A stretch of 64,000 nt of DNA from Marinifilum sp. D737 (GTDB lineage: Bacteria > Bacteroidota > Bacteroidia > Bacteroidales > Marinifilaceae): positions 62,001 to 126,000 of the forward strand of contig NZ_JANQCD010000006.1 in the NCBI RefSeq assembly GCF_026672275.1, read 5' to 3'. The position numbers were made by a program, and so were the translations under genes. Positions 7,863-15,232 of the stretch are shown here, one piece after another. The notes under the pieces were generated by a model. It did no database searches, was not told the DNA's origin, and was given only the letters and a program-made list of their open reading frames with translations. Each line of letters starts with the position of its first letter. Position 1 is the first letter of the stretch.

Positions 7863-8771
7863 ATGAAAATCAACAATATTTTAGAAGGAATTGGAAATAC
7901 TCCGGTAGTGAAACTTAATAAAATCTTTGGCGGAGCTAATGTATGGATGAAACTAGAAAGATCGAACCCTGGAGGAAGCATTAAAGACAGAATTGCATTA
8001 TCCATGGTAGAAGCTGCAGAGAAAGATGGAACCCTAAAAGAAGGATCGGTAATCATTGAACCAACTTCTGGAAATACAGGAGTTGGATTAGCCATGGTAG
8101 CTGCCGTTAAAGGATATAAGTTAATATTGGTAATGCCGGAATCAATGTCGGTAGAAAGGCGAAGTTTAATGGCTGCATATGGCGCCGAATTTGTGCTTAC
8201 ACCAAGAGAATTGGGAATGAAAGGTGCAATCGAAAAGGCAGAGGAACTAATTTCGAGTAATCCTAATTCATGGATGCCTTCACAATTCGACAATGAAGCC
8301 AACGTTGATATACACAGAACTACCACTGCAAAAGAAATTATAGCAGATTTCCCTGGTGGATTGGATTACCTAATAACAGGCGTTGGAACAGGAGGTCATA
8401 TTAGTGGAGTTGCTGAAATTTTGAAGAAGAAATTTCCAAACTTAAAAGTACTTGCAGTAGAACCTGAAGCATCTCCGGTAATTAGTGGAGGTCAACCAGG
8501 ACCTCACCCTTTGCAGGGAATTGGTGCAGGCTTTATACCTAAAAACTTAAATGTGGAAATACTTGATGGTGCAATTCAGGTAAGCAAAGATGATGCTTTT
8601 GCCAAAGTAAAAGAACTTGCGGTTAAGGAAGGTGTGCTTGCTGGTATTTCAACTGGTGCATCACTTGCTGCGGTTAGCAAACAATTAAATTCATTCGAAA
8701 CTGATGCGACAGTTCTTACCTTTAATTACGATACAGGAGAAAGATATCTTTCGATAGAAGAGCTATTTTAA
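7863..8771 (+). CDS. cysK: Cysteine synthase A (O-acetylserine sulfhydrylase)
   Basis: 302 aa PLP enzyme that makes cysteine from O-acetylserine and sulfide. The PLP lysine lies in [14 protein letters not shown] (about residue 44). Other family blocks are [25 protein letters not shown] for phosphate binding, and GISTGAS near the end. The GNTP motif at the start and the length are normal. It ends with [12 protein letters not shown], as in CysK. Second gene of the leader-cysE-cysK operon, closed by a long perfect hairpin terminator. Confidence 0.96.
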   Translation: MKINNILEGIGNTPVVKLNKIFGGANVWMKLERSNPGGSIKDRIALSMVEAAEKDGTLKEGSVIIEPTSGNTGVGLAMVAAVKGYKLILVMPESMSVERRSLMAAYGAEFVLTPRELGMKGAIEKAEELISSNPNSWMPSQFDNEANVDIHRTTTAKEIIADFPGGLDYLITGVGTGGHISGVAEILKKKFPNLKVLAVEPEASPVISGGQPGPHPLQGIGAGFIPKNLNVEILDGAIQVSKDDAFAKVKELAVKEGVLAGISTGASLAAVSKQLNSFETDATVLTFNYDTGERYLSIEELF

Positions 8772-8775
8772 AACA

Positions 8776-8815
8776 AAAAGAGGGTGTCAAGTTAAAGTTT
8801 GACACCCTCTTTTAT
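8776..8815. terminator. Terminator of cysE-cysK (bidirectional)
   Basis: AAGAGGGTGTCAA / TTTGACACCCTCTTTT stem with a 6-7 nt loop, an A-run on the left and a T-run on the right. It can also serve the converging gene at 8829-9497. Confidence 0.92.
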
Positions 8816-8828
8816 TATTTTCTGGAAA

Positions 8829-9497
8829 TTATTTCTTGGTAATTATCTTTACTACTCCATTGCCACCTCGAACTCCATAGATTGCAGCATCACTTCCTTT
8901 GACAATTACAATTTTAGCAATATTGGTTGGTGATAAGCTAGACAATGCCGCATAATCTGTCATAACTCCATCAATCTCAATATTTGCCGCATTTGATCCA
9001 TAAAATGACGACTTTCCTCTTATAATTATTTCTCCATTTGATATTTGCAATGAAGGAAATTCATTTCTAATGATATCCATAAAAGAAGTATATTTTGAGT
9101 AATCCTTTTGACCTGAATACTTCTTTGCCAAGTCTCTAAATGAATCAACCATTAGAATATGTCCTTTATCAATCGCAACTTCTGCTGCATTAGGAATTTT
9201 AGCCAATTTTAACTTACCTATTAATTTATTACTCTTCTTTTTGACTTTAATAGTGTATTTATTAAAACCTTTGGCTATGACTATTAGTTTATCTTTTATA
9301 TTACATTCACACTTAAACTCACCTAAATGATTTGTTTTAATGGTTTCCTTGGTACTTTTTACCGTTATATTAGCATTGACAACTGGTATGGAATCAAATA
9401 TTAAGACTTTCCCTCTCACTTCAATACTCTGAGAGAAGCAACAAATAGAATACAATACAAGAAAAATTATGCTTGTTAATTTAAAAATAGCTTTCAT
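8829..9497 (-). CDS. Plug-only TonB-receptor-like secreted protein
   Basis: 222 aa with an N-terminal signal peptide ending about CFSQS. A carboxypeptidase-regulatory-like beta domain covers about residues 25-90 (VRGKVLIFDSIPVVNANITVKST). It is followed by a segment that looks like a SusC/TonB receptor plug (IIIRGKSSFYGSNAANIEIDGV, then IAKIVIVKGSDAAIYGVRGGNGVVKIITKK). The outer-membrane barrel that normally follows is entirely absent and the frame ends cleanly after the plug. There is no sign of a decayed downstream barrel, so this is likely a real stand-alone plug protein rather than a pseudogene. Function unknown. Confidence 0.65.
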   Translation of the reverse strand: MKAIFKLTSIIFLVLYSICCFSQSIEVRGKVLIFDSIPVVNANITVKSTKETIKTNHLGEFKCECNIKDKLIVIAKGFNKYTIKVKKKSNKLIGKLKLAKIPNAAEVAIDKGHILMVDSFRDLAKKYSGQKDYSKYTSFMDIIRNEFPSLQISNGEIIIRGKSSFYGSNAANIEIDGVMTDYAALSSLSPTNIAKIVIVKGSDAAIYGVRGGNGVVKIITKK

Positions 9498-9575
9498 GAT
9501 ATTTAATTTTGTTTAATAAAAATATAAATTATATTATTATTAAGCAAAAATTTAATACAATAAAGCACAATCACA

Positions 9576-10844
9576 TCATGCATCATCTCTAATTGCTTCA
9601 ATTGGACGAACTGCCATTGCTTTTTTAGCTGGAATTATTCCGGCAACCAAGCCTGAAATGATTAAAATTACCAGGGCAATTATTGCAATATTAAAATCAA
9701 CCTCTGGATTGGAGAACATGCTTTGATCTCCTCCACCATTTTGGATTGCTTTTGTAATGATCTCCAATAAAAACACACCAAAAACAAGACCAATCCAACC
9801 CGCTATTGCTGTTAATACTACAGATTCTGTAAGGATTGAACTAATGATAACTGAAGGAGAAGCTCCCAAAGCACGTTGTATTCCTATTTCTTTGGTTCGC
9901 TTTTTAACAATGAATAGCATGATATTACTGACCCCAATGATTCCAGCAAGGAGTGTGCCTGTTCCAACAATCCATATTAAGCCGGCTATACCTATAAATA
10001 AATTGTTAATTTGAATAAACTCTTTCTCTACATTATTACTTCCAAATGCTCTTTGATCATTAGGATGAATTGTATGACGTCTTCTTAACAAATTCTTCAC
10101 CTTTTCTTCCACCAAACTTGCAGAGTATTCTTTCTTTGAAGTAATAGAGTAATGCCCTACTCGATTGCCGTAATTATATGTCTTTTGCAATGTTGTAAAT
10201 GGAATAATAACACATTGATTTTGCCAATCGCCCCACCCTTGATTATGCATTGATTTAAAGGTTCCTACTATTTGAAAATAAACTCCATTAATTTTAATAT
10301 ACTTTCCTAAAGGCTCCTCGTCTTCTTCAAATAGAACTTCAATTACTCGCCTACCAATTACTGCAGTCTTTCTCTTGTCGATAATGTCCATCTTGTTGAT
10401 AAATCTGCCTGCAGTAATTGTCACAGGATCAATGTCATTAACCTCTGGAACATCTCCTAGAATACTAAAAGCACCCGTTTTCAATCCTCTGATTACATTA
10501 TTCTCACCATCTCCACCACCCCAAGCTTGAATACGTGGTGCTAAAATCTCAATTTCGTGAATGTTATCCAAAATGGCTTTTGTGTCCTGATTGGTGAAGT
10601 TATAGCGTCTTCCTTGTTTATATCCTTTATATGGTTTACTTGTTGGCTGCGCCCATATAAATACCGAGTTTGTTGCAAAATCTCCCATGCCATGGTAAAC
10701 ACCATTCTCTAGACCTCTCCCAGAACCTAGCATGATGATTAACATGAAAATCCCCCAAAAAACACCAAAAGCAGTCAGGAACGTTCTTAATTTGTTACTC
10801 TTAAGTGCCATATATATTTCTGTCCATCGATCTCTGTCAAACAT
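9576..10844 (-). CDS. MacB-like ABC transporter permease
   Basis: 422 aa FtsX/MacB-type permease. It has one N-terminal membrane helix (LRTFLTAFGVFWGIFMLIIMLGSG), a large periplasmic MacB_PCD domain (about residues 45-265), then three C-terminal helices of the FtsX domain with the coupling motif RTKEIGIQRALGASPSVI and an ending IPAKKAMAVRPIEAIRDDA. Such permeases usually dimerise and work with a LolD/MacB ATPase and a periplasmic adaptor in export or lipoprotein handling. It lies 51 nt downstream of a paralogue, so the two may form a heterodimer. No ATPase gene is in the window. Confidence 0.85.
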   Translation of the reverse strand: MFDRDRWTEIYMALKSNKLRTFLTAFGVFWGIFMLIIMLGSGRGLENGVYHGMGDFATNSVFIWAQPTSKPYKGYKQGRRYNFTNQDTKAILDNIHEIEILAPRIQAWGGGDGENNVIRGLKTGAFSILGDVPEVNDIDPVTITAGRFINKMDIIDKRKTAVIGRRVIEVLFEEDEEPLGKYIKINGVYFQIVGTFKSMHNQGWGDWQNQCVIIPFTTLQKTYNYGNRVGHYSITSKKEYSASLVEEKVKNLLRRRHTIHPNDQRAFGSNNVEKEFIQINNLFIGIAGLIWIVGTGTLLAGIIGVSNIMLFIVKKRTKEIGIQRALGASPSVIISSILTESVVLTAIAGWIGLVFGVFLLEIITKAIQNGGGDQSMFSNPEVDFNIAIIALVILIISGLVAGIIPAKKAMAVRPIEAIRDDA

Positions 10845-10895
10845 GATAATTCATTTAGTGGTTTAAAGTTTGTTTTTTTGAAATGAGTTTTACTT

Positions 10896-12122
10896 TTATT
10901 CATCAGCCAAAGCTTCTATTGGCTTTACATTTGCTGCCTTCCAGGCTGGGAAAAAACCTGCCAATAAACCAGCAAAAACCAATACACCTGTTGCCTGTAA
11001 GCCAACGCTCAAGTCCACTGAGGGATTCATAAAAAATTCAATTTGGGTATGTGGGGCCAATAGCTCTAATAACAACACTCCCATAACCAAACCCATATAT
11101 CCTGCCGCAGAAGTAATTAAAACAGATTCTAGCAAAATTAAGCCAACTATGGATTTTGGACTTGCCCCTAGTGCTTTTCGAATCCCAATTTCGCGAGTTC
11201 TTTCGCGCACAACAATAATCATAATGTTACTAACTCCAACAATACCTGCAATAATGGTAAATGCTCCAATGATCCATACAAAAATTCTAATGCCCGAAAA
11301 CAAAGCCATAGTGCGTTGATAACCTTCCATGTTGTTATTAATCCACATGGCTCTTCTGTCTTTTGCATCGAACTTGTGACGAGCAGCAAAACTCTTTCTT
11401 AAATGATTCTCCATTTGTTGCAATGCCTCAATATCATGAGTATTGGTTGTGAAAGACATATTGGAAATTCGATTGGCTCCATTAAAAACTCTTTGAGCAG
11501 TGGATACCGGGACATACACTCTTTGTAAATCTCTATCGGAATGATCAGTAAATACACCAATAACCTGAAATGGAATGCCATTTATTTTTACGTATTTACC
11601 AACAGGTTCTTCTTTTTTAAAGAGTGCTTCTTCTAAAATGGTGCTTATGGCAACCACCTTTCTAAATTGGTTTATATCAACATCATTTAAAAATCTTCCT
11701 TTTAGTGATGTTGTATTCTCCAAAACTTCTGTGTCGGGGTGTACTGCAATAATTTCATAGGAAACATACTCCGATTTGTATGAAATCACGTTATTTCTAT
11801 AAATGGAATAGCGAGAACTAATTTTATCTACATCTAGCCCAGAATTTTTGGTGCGAGTATAATCCTCATTGGTAAACTGTATTCTTCTGCCAGGTTGCAT
11901 GCCATCAAATGCCATACTGGTTCTACCACTATAGATCCAAAGACTATTCATCGCATCGCGTTTGAACTGATTTAAAACACCATTTTGTAGTCCATTGCCA
12001 GAACCCAAAAGGATAATCAGCATAAATATTCCCCAGGAAACACTAAAGCCTGTAAGAATGGTTCGAAGTTTATTTTTTCGGATGGTTTCAAAAATCTCCT
12101 GCCATTTGTCAAGATCGAACAT
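10896..12122 (-). CDS. MacB-like ABC transporter permease
   Basis: 408 aa paralogue of the neighbouring permease with the same layout: N-terminal helix LRTILTGFSVSWGIFMLIILLGSG, MacB_PCD domain, and C-terminal FtsX domain with RTREIGIRKALGASPKSIVG and ending FPAWKAANVKPIEALADE. It is first in a two-gene minus-strand unit. The paired permeases without an adjacent ATPase or HlyD-like adaptor suggest that the partner genes lie elsewhere. The substrate cannot be inferred. Confidence 0.85.
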   Translation of the reverse strand: MFDLDKWQEIFETIRKNKLRTILTGFSVSWGIFMLIILLGSGNGLQNGVLNQFKRDAMNSLWIYSGRTSMAFDGMQPGRRIQFTNEDYTRTKNSGLDVDKISSRYSIYRNNVISYKSEYVSYEIIAVHPDTEVLENTTSLKGRFLNDVDINQFRKVVAISTILEEALFKKEEPVGKYVKINGIPFQVIGVFTDHSDRDLQRVYVPVSTAQRVFNGANRISNMSFTTNTHDIEALQQMENHLRKSFAARHKFDAKDRRAMWINNNMEGYQRTMALFSGIRIFVWIIGAFTIIAGIVGVSNIMIIVVRERTREIGIRKALGASPKSIVGLILLESVLITSAAGYMGLVMGVLLLELLAPHTQIEFFMNPSVDLSVGLQATGVLVFAGLLAGFFPAWKAANVKPIEALADE

Positions 12123-12336
12123 GAATTAAAGTATTAGAGTTACACAATCAGCAATGAAAAATATTCACTGCCACAATTTGTGATATCCTAATATTTTGGT
12201 GGTAATAAGATAATTGGAAGGCTTTCTATTTGCAATATAGAGAAACTAGAAATAGATGTCAATGTAAAAATGAAAAAAGATCAACATCACAAGTATTAAA
12301 TAATGTTTAAAACCGAACATTTTCTACTCTTAGGAC

Positions 12337-12366
12337 TTGTTATTTCACAAATACTTTCTACTTTTG
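12337..12366 (+). promoter_or_regulatory. Consensus promoter of a short transcript
   Basis: TTG at 12337-12339, a 19-bp spacer, and TACTTTTG at 12359-12366. This is one of the best matches in the window to the Bacteroidota promoter. It does not lead into a recognisable gene but into a unit of about 150 nt that ends at a terminator. Confidence 0.7.
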
Positions 12367-12372
12367 CGGCCG

Positions 12373-12520
12373 ATTAAAGCTCATAAAGGTATTACTACTT
12401 GTTATTGTCAGGATATCAAGCTAGTAGGCCAAATGAAAATTAGGGGATTTTCATAAACTGAGTTTTTAGTTAGTTGGTTAATGGTTAGATAAAAATGGCT
12501 GAGTTCTTCAGCCATTTTTT
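12373..12520 (+). ncRNA. Candidate small RNA 1
   Basis: Unit of about 148 nt between a consensus promoter (12337-12366) and an intrinsic terminator. The terminator is AAAAATGGCTGA-gttc-TTCAGCCATTTTTT at 12491-12520. Internal pairing is visible: TACTACTTG with CAAGCTAGTA, where one base is bulged. The only ORF is seven codons (ATG at 12433). It matches no RNA family I can recognise; tmRNA, RNase P and SRP RNA do not fit. The transcript is inferred from its signals and is unverified. Confidence 0.45.
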
Positions 12521-12553
12521 ATGCTATCATATTTAATCTTTTTTAACTTTCCT

Positions 12554-12587
12554 TTGCAGCTCTTAACCGCGTATTGCCATACCTTTG
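12554..12587 (+). promoter_or_regulatory. Promoter of a second short transcript
   Basis: TACCTTTG at 12580-12587 with a TTG at 12554-12556. The 23-bp spacer is at the long end of the range. Confidence 0.45.
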
Positions 12588-12593
12588 GAATGT

Positions 12594-12690
12594 ATTCAAA
12601 AAGAAAAAAACAGAGTAGTTTTATCATAGATTGAGATTAAGGTTAACATTTAGTGTTAGGAAAGGATCGGAGGAGTTCGATCCTTTTTTG
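12594..12690 (+). ncRNA. Candidate small RNA 2
   Basis: Unit of about 97 nt from the TACCTTTG promoter to an intrinsic terminator. The terminator is AAAGGATCG-gaggagtt-CGATCCTTTTTT at 12661-12689. It lies directly downstream of candidate RNA 1 and upstream of the methyltransferase. No coding potential was recognised. The two units could be independent RNAs or premature-termination leaders of the methyltransferase gene. Confidence 0.4.
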
Positions 12691-12738
12691 TTGCTCATAA
12701 CTTGATAATTCATCTATTTTTCTCTTCCTTAGGTGGAC

Positions 12739-13368
12739 ATGAATGAAAAAGACATCTATAAAGGAATACCTTGTGATAAAATACCATGGATACATGAAAC
12801 TCCTCCTGGTATTTTAATCAATCTCATTGAAAGCTTAGCTCCTCCAAGTTCGCATTTGCTCGATTTAGGTTGTGGACTAGGACATTATGCTGCCTTTTTC
12901 GCACAAAAAGGATACAAAATATCCGGAATAGATATCTCAAATACAGCTATCAAGCACGCTAAGCAATTATTTGAAACCAAAAAGTTAAAGGGAGATTTCT
13001 ATGAGTTTGATTTGTGTAAATTATCCGATATTACACTGTCTCCAATAAATCTGGCCTACGAATTTGAAGTTCTACATCATGTTTATCCCGAATATCGGGA
13101 ATTGTATGTACAGAATGTTTGTAAGCTATTAGCCGAGGGTTCATATTATCTTTCTATCTGTTTTAGTGAAAAGGATAAAAATTTTGGAGGAAAAGGCAAG
13201 TATAGAAAAACTCCAATTGGAACTGAACTCTATTTCTCTTCAGTAAAAGAAATTCAAGATTTAATGAGCCAGCATTTTAGGATTTTGGAGATAAAGGAAG
13301 TAGAATTGGAAGGAAAGACTATTCCACACCAGGCTGTATTTTGCCTGATGCAGAAAGTTAAATTTTAA
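12739..13368 (+). CDS. Class I SAM-dependent methyltransferase
   Basis: 209 aa. SAM-binding motif I is LLDLGCGLGHYAAFFAQKGYKISGIDIS at about residues 38-65. The acidic end of beta-2 (GIDIS) and a motif-IV-like YEFEVLHHVYPEYR are visible. The fold is that of the Methyltransf_11/25 or tellurite-resistance TehB-like group; the substrate cannot be told. A GTG lies 6 nt upstream, but the ATG at 12739 with AGGTGG just before it is the better start. Its 3' end overlaps the converging thioesterase gene by 4 nt. Confidence 0.8.
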   Translation: MNEKDIYKGIPCDKIPWIHETPPGILINLIESLAPPSSHLLDLGCGLGHYAAFFAQKGYKISGIDISNTAIKHAKQLFETKKLKGDFYEFDLCKLSDITLSPINLAYEFEVLHHVYPEYRELYVQNVCKLLAEGSYYLSICFSEKDKNFGGKGKYRKTPIGTELYFSSVKEIQDLMSQHFRILEIKEVELEGKTIPHQAVFCLMQKVKF

Positions 13369-13769
13369 ACAAGATATTCACCAAACAGTTCATCGAAGAC
13401 CTCTCCTTTGCTCAATCTGCCATTTACAAGACAAATAACAAATACCTTTCCTTTGGCACAGAGTTTATTGTCTGATGTTCGGTAGATATCTTCGTTGAAT
13501 ACCAATTTTAATCCTTCTCTTTCAATATTTAATCGTACTTCAAACTCATCACCGCTGGTTAAAGAGGTTTTGTAGTCAATCTCAATGCGCGATACCATCG
13601 CATCTACCCCTTCTTCATGTAATTGTTTAAAATTACTTCCAATTGATTCTAAGAACTCATGACGTGCATGCTCTAAATAGTTTTGATAGACTGAATTGTT
13701 AACTACTCCTTGGATATCGCACTCGTAATCGCGAACTTTTAGTGGTAATGTATAGATGTATTTGCTCAT
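13365..13769 (-). CDS. Acyl-CoA thioesterase, 4HBT (YbgC/FcbC-like)
   Basis: 134 aa hot-dog-fold thioesterase. The start has the active-site motif YECDIQGVVNNSVYQNYLEHARHEFLE (Asp in the DxxGxVxxxxYxxxxExAR pattern). It is followed by MVSRIEIDYKTSLTSGDEFEV. It probably hydrolyses short or aromatic acyl-CoAs or acyl-ACP. Cytosolic and usually tetrameric. It overlaps the methyltransferase tail by 4 nt in the opposite direction, so the pair is convergent. Confidence 0.88.
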   Translation of the reverse strand: MSKYIYTLPLKVRDYECDIQGVVNNSVYQNYLEHARHEFLESIGSNFKQLHEEGVDAMVSRIEIDYKTSLTSGDEFEVRLNIEREGLKLVFNEDIYRTSDNKLCAKGKVFVICLVNGRLSKGEVFDELFGEYLV

Positions 13770-13826
13770 TTGAAATTTGTTTTGAAAGCATAAAACTATA
13801 CAAATGATTTGAGGAATTTAAAAGAT

Positions 13827-14906
13827 TCATAAATTTTGAATGTAATCATGAATGGAATATACCACCAATGGCCTCATTTTTCCCTTTAGCTTTAGCTGTG
13901 CTATCGGCTTATAATTGCTTAATCCATTTTGCTTTTTTAGCTCGTTCATTACATTTTCCGAAACCAAAATACTTGTATCAAATTCATTGCATCTTTTACA
14001 CAAACGCGAAGCTGTATTTAGTGGATTACCATGATATGCCAATTCTTTTTTGATCTCTCCTACCTCGGCAACCGTCACCATTCCTAACTCCGATCCGGCT
14101 TTAAACCTTGGTATCATACCATACATTCTGGTATAGTATGCACTCTTCGTTTTCATCATGGTTTGATATCGAAAAAAAACATTCAAACAATCTTTGTAAT
14201 TGATATCTGCATTTAGTTTCCAGCTTAGTACAACTTCATCCCCTACATACTGATAGATTTGTGCTTCCGTATTCGCAATCACTTTTGTTAAGTCATAAAA
14301 ACAATCCTGTATCATCTCACTGTACTTTATATGCCCAAGCTTCTCGGCATAAATGGTTGACGAATTAAGATCCATAATTAAAAACAACCTGGATTCTTCA
14401 CGCGGACGATGATATTTCCCCAAAAGAAAGTTGACCAAAACCCCTTGACCAAATTTCTCTGCTACACCAAGCACAAACAAAGCAAGAAATACACTTCCTG
14501 CCCAAAATAAAATTCCCGTCAGCATTCTCCATGAAATAACATAGTCGGTATAATGAATCCACACCTGTCGATCGAGCTTAAATTCCTCCTGTTTAAAGGC
14601 TGCGACAAGTAAAATGACCAGTGAATTAAAAATAATGATATTGAACAAGTAGAATGAGGATTTCACTAAAAGGGTATATAAAAAGCTCTTTTTACGAAAC
14701 ATTCTTGACAGGTATCTAATTTCGAGAAATGCTATTAAGCCAGAACTTAACAGGGTAATTAACAAACCAACACTTAGTACTTTAGGCAAATCGAAAGGAA
14801 CTCCTTCAAATCGCAATACCGACCACTCGTAAATAATAATAAATACTGCTGCCAACATCCAAAACGATATCAGAAATAACACTTTATTTCTATCGGTACG
14901 GTTCAT
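13827..14906 (-). CDS. Membrane-bound class III adenylate/guanylate cyclase
   Basis: 359 aa. The N-terminal half has four predicted membrane helices (FLISFWMLAAVFIIIYEW, VGLLITLLSSGLIAFLEI, SSFYLFNIIIFNSLVILLVAAF, MLTGILFWAGSVFLALFVLGVA). It is followed by a cytosolic class III cyclase domain from about residue 175. The metal Asp residues are in LFLIMDLNSSTIYAEKLG and QYVGDEVVLSW, and the transition-state Asn/Arg are in GNPLNTASRLC. All expected catalytic positions are present, so it is probably active. ATP or GTP preference cannot be decided. Monocistronic. Confidence 0.82.
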   Translation of the reverse strand: MNRTDRNKVLFLISFWMLAAVFIIIYEWSVLRFEGVPFDLPKVLSVGLLITLLSSGLIAFLEIRYLSRMFRKKSFLYTLLVKSSFYLFNIIIFNSLVILLVAAFKQEEFKLDRQVWIHYTDYVISWRMLTGILFWAGSVFLALFVLGVAEKFGQGVLVNFLLGKYHRPREESRLFLIMDLNSSTIYAEKLGHIKYSEMIQDCFYDLTKVIANTEAQIYQYVGDEVVLSWKLNADINYKDCLNVFFRYQTMMKTKSAYYTRMYGMIPRFKAGSELGMVTVAEVGEIKKELAYHGNPLNTASRLCKRCNEFDTSILVSENVMNELKKQNGLSNYKPIAQLKLKGKMRPLVVYSIHDYIQNL

Positions 14907-15062
14907 TATATCAGATTCAAAGTGAAAGCATTAATCCTAATTCAATTCAAACTGTGTCCATATTATTTATCGAACTAAGGTTATTGGTAAAGTTACGGCT
15001 TATTCAGAATATCATTACAATAAGATTTGTTGATTCACGATAGATTGCGTAACAATACAAAA

Positions 15063-15232
15063 AGAACCGGATGATCGATTTGCATCGAAAATCCGGCTCT
15101 ACACTACTATTTAAACTTGCGCCTAATTTTAACTTAGGCAAACCAATTGGTGTGACTCATGCACCAAATTAGTAAAGTGTGGGACTGTGATTAAGGGGAT
15201 TTCAACAGTCCCGTGGTGAATAGCATATCTAA
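15063..15232. other. Cluster of hairpins after the C25 protease gene
   Basis: Four stem-loops in series: 15063-15101 (CCGGAT/ATCCGG core), GCCTAA/TTAGGC near 15121-15140, TTGGTG/CACCAA near 15149-15167, and GGGACTG/CAGTCCC at about 15181-15212. None carries a clear T-run. The first is the best candidate for terminating either flanking minus-strand gene. Confidence 0.45.
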
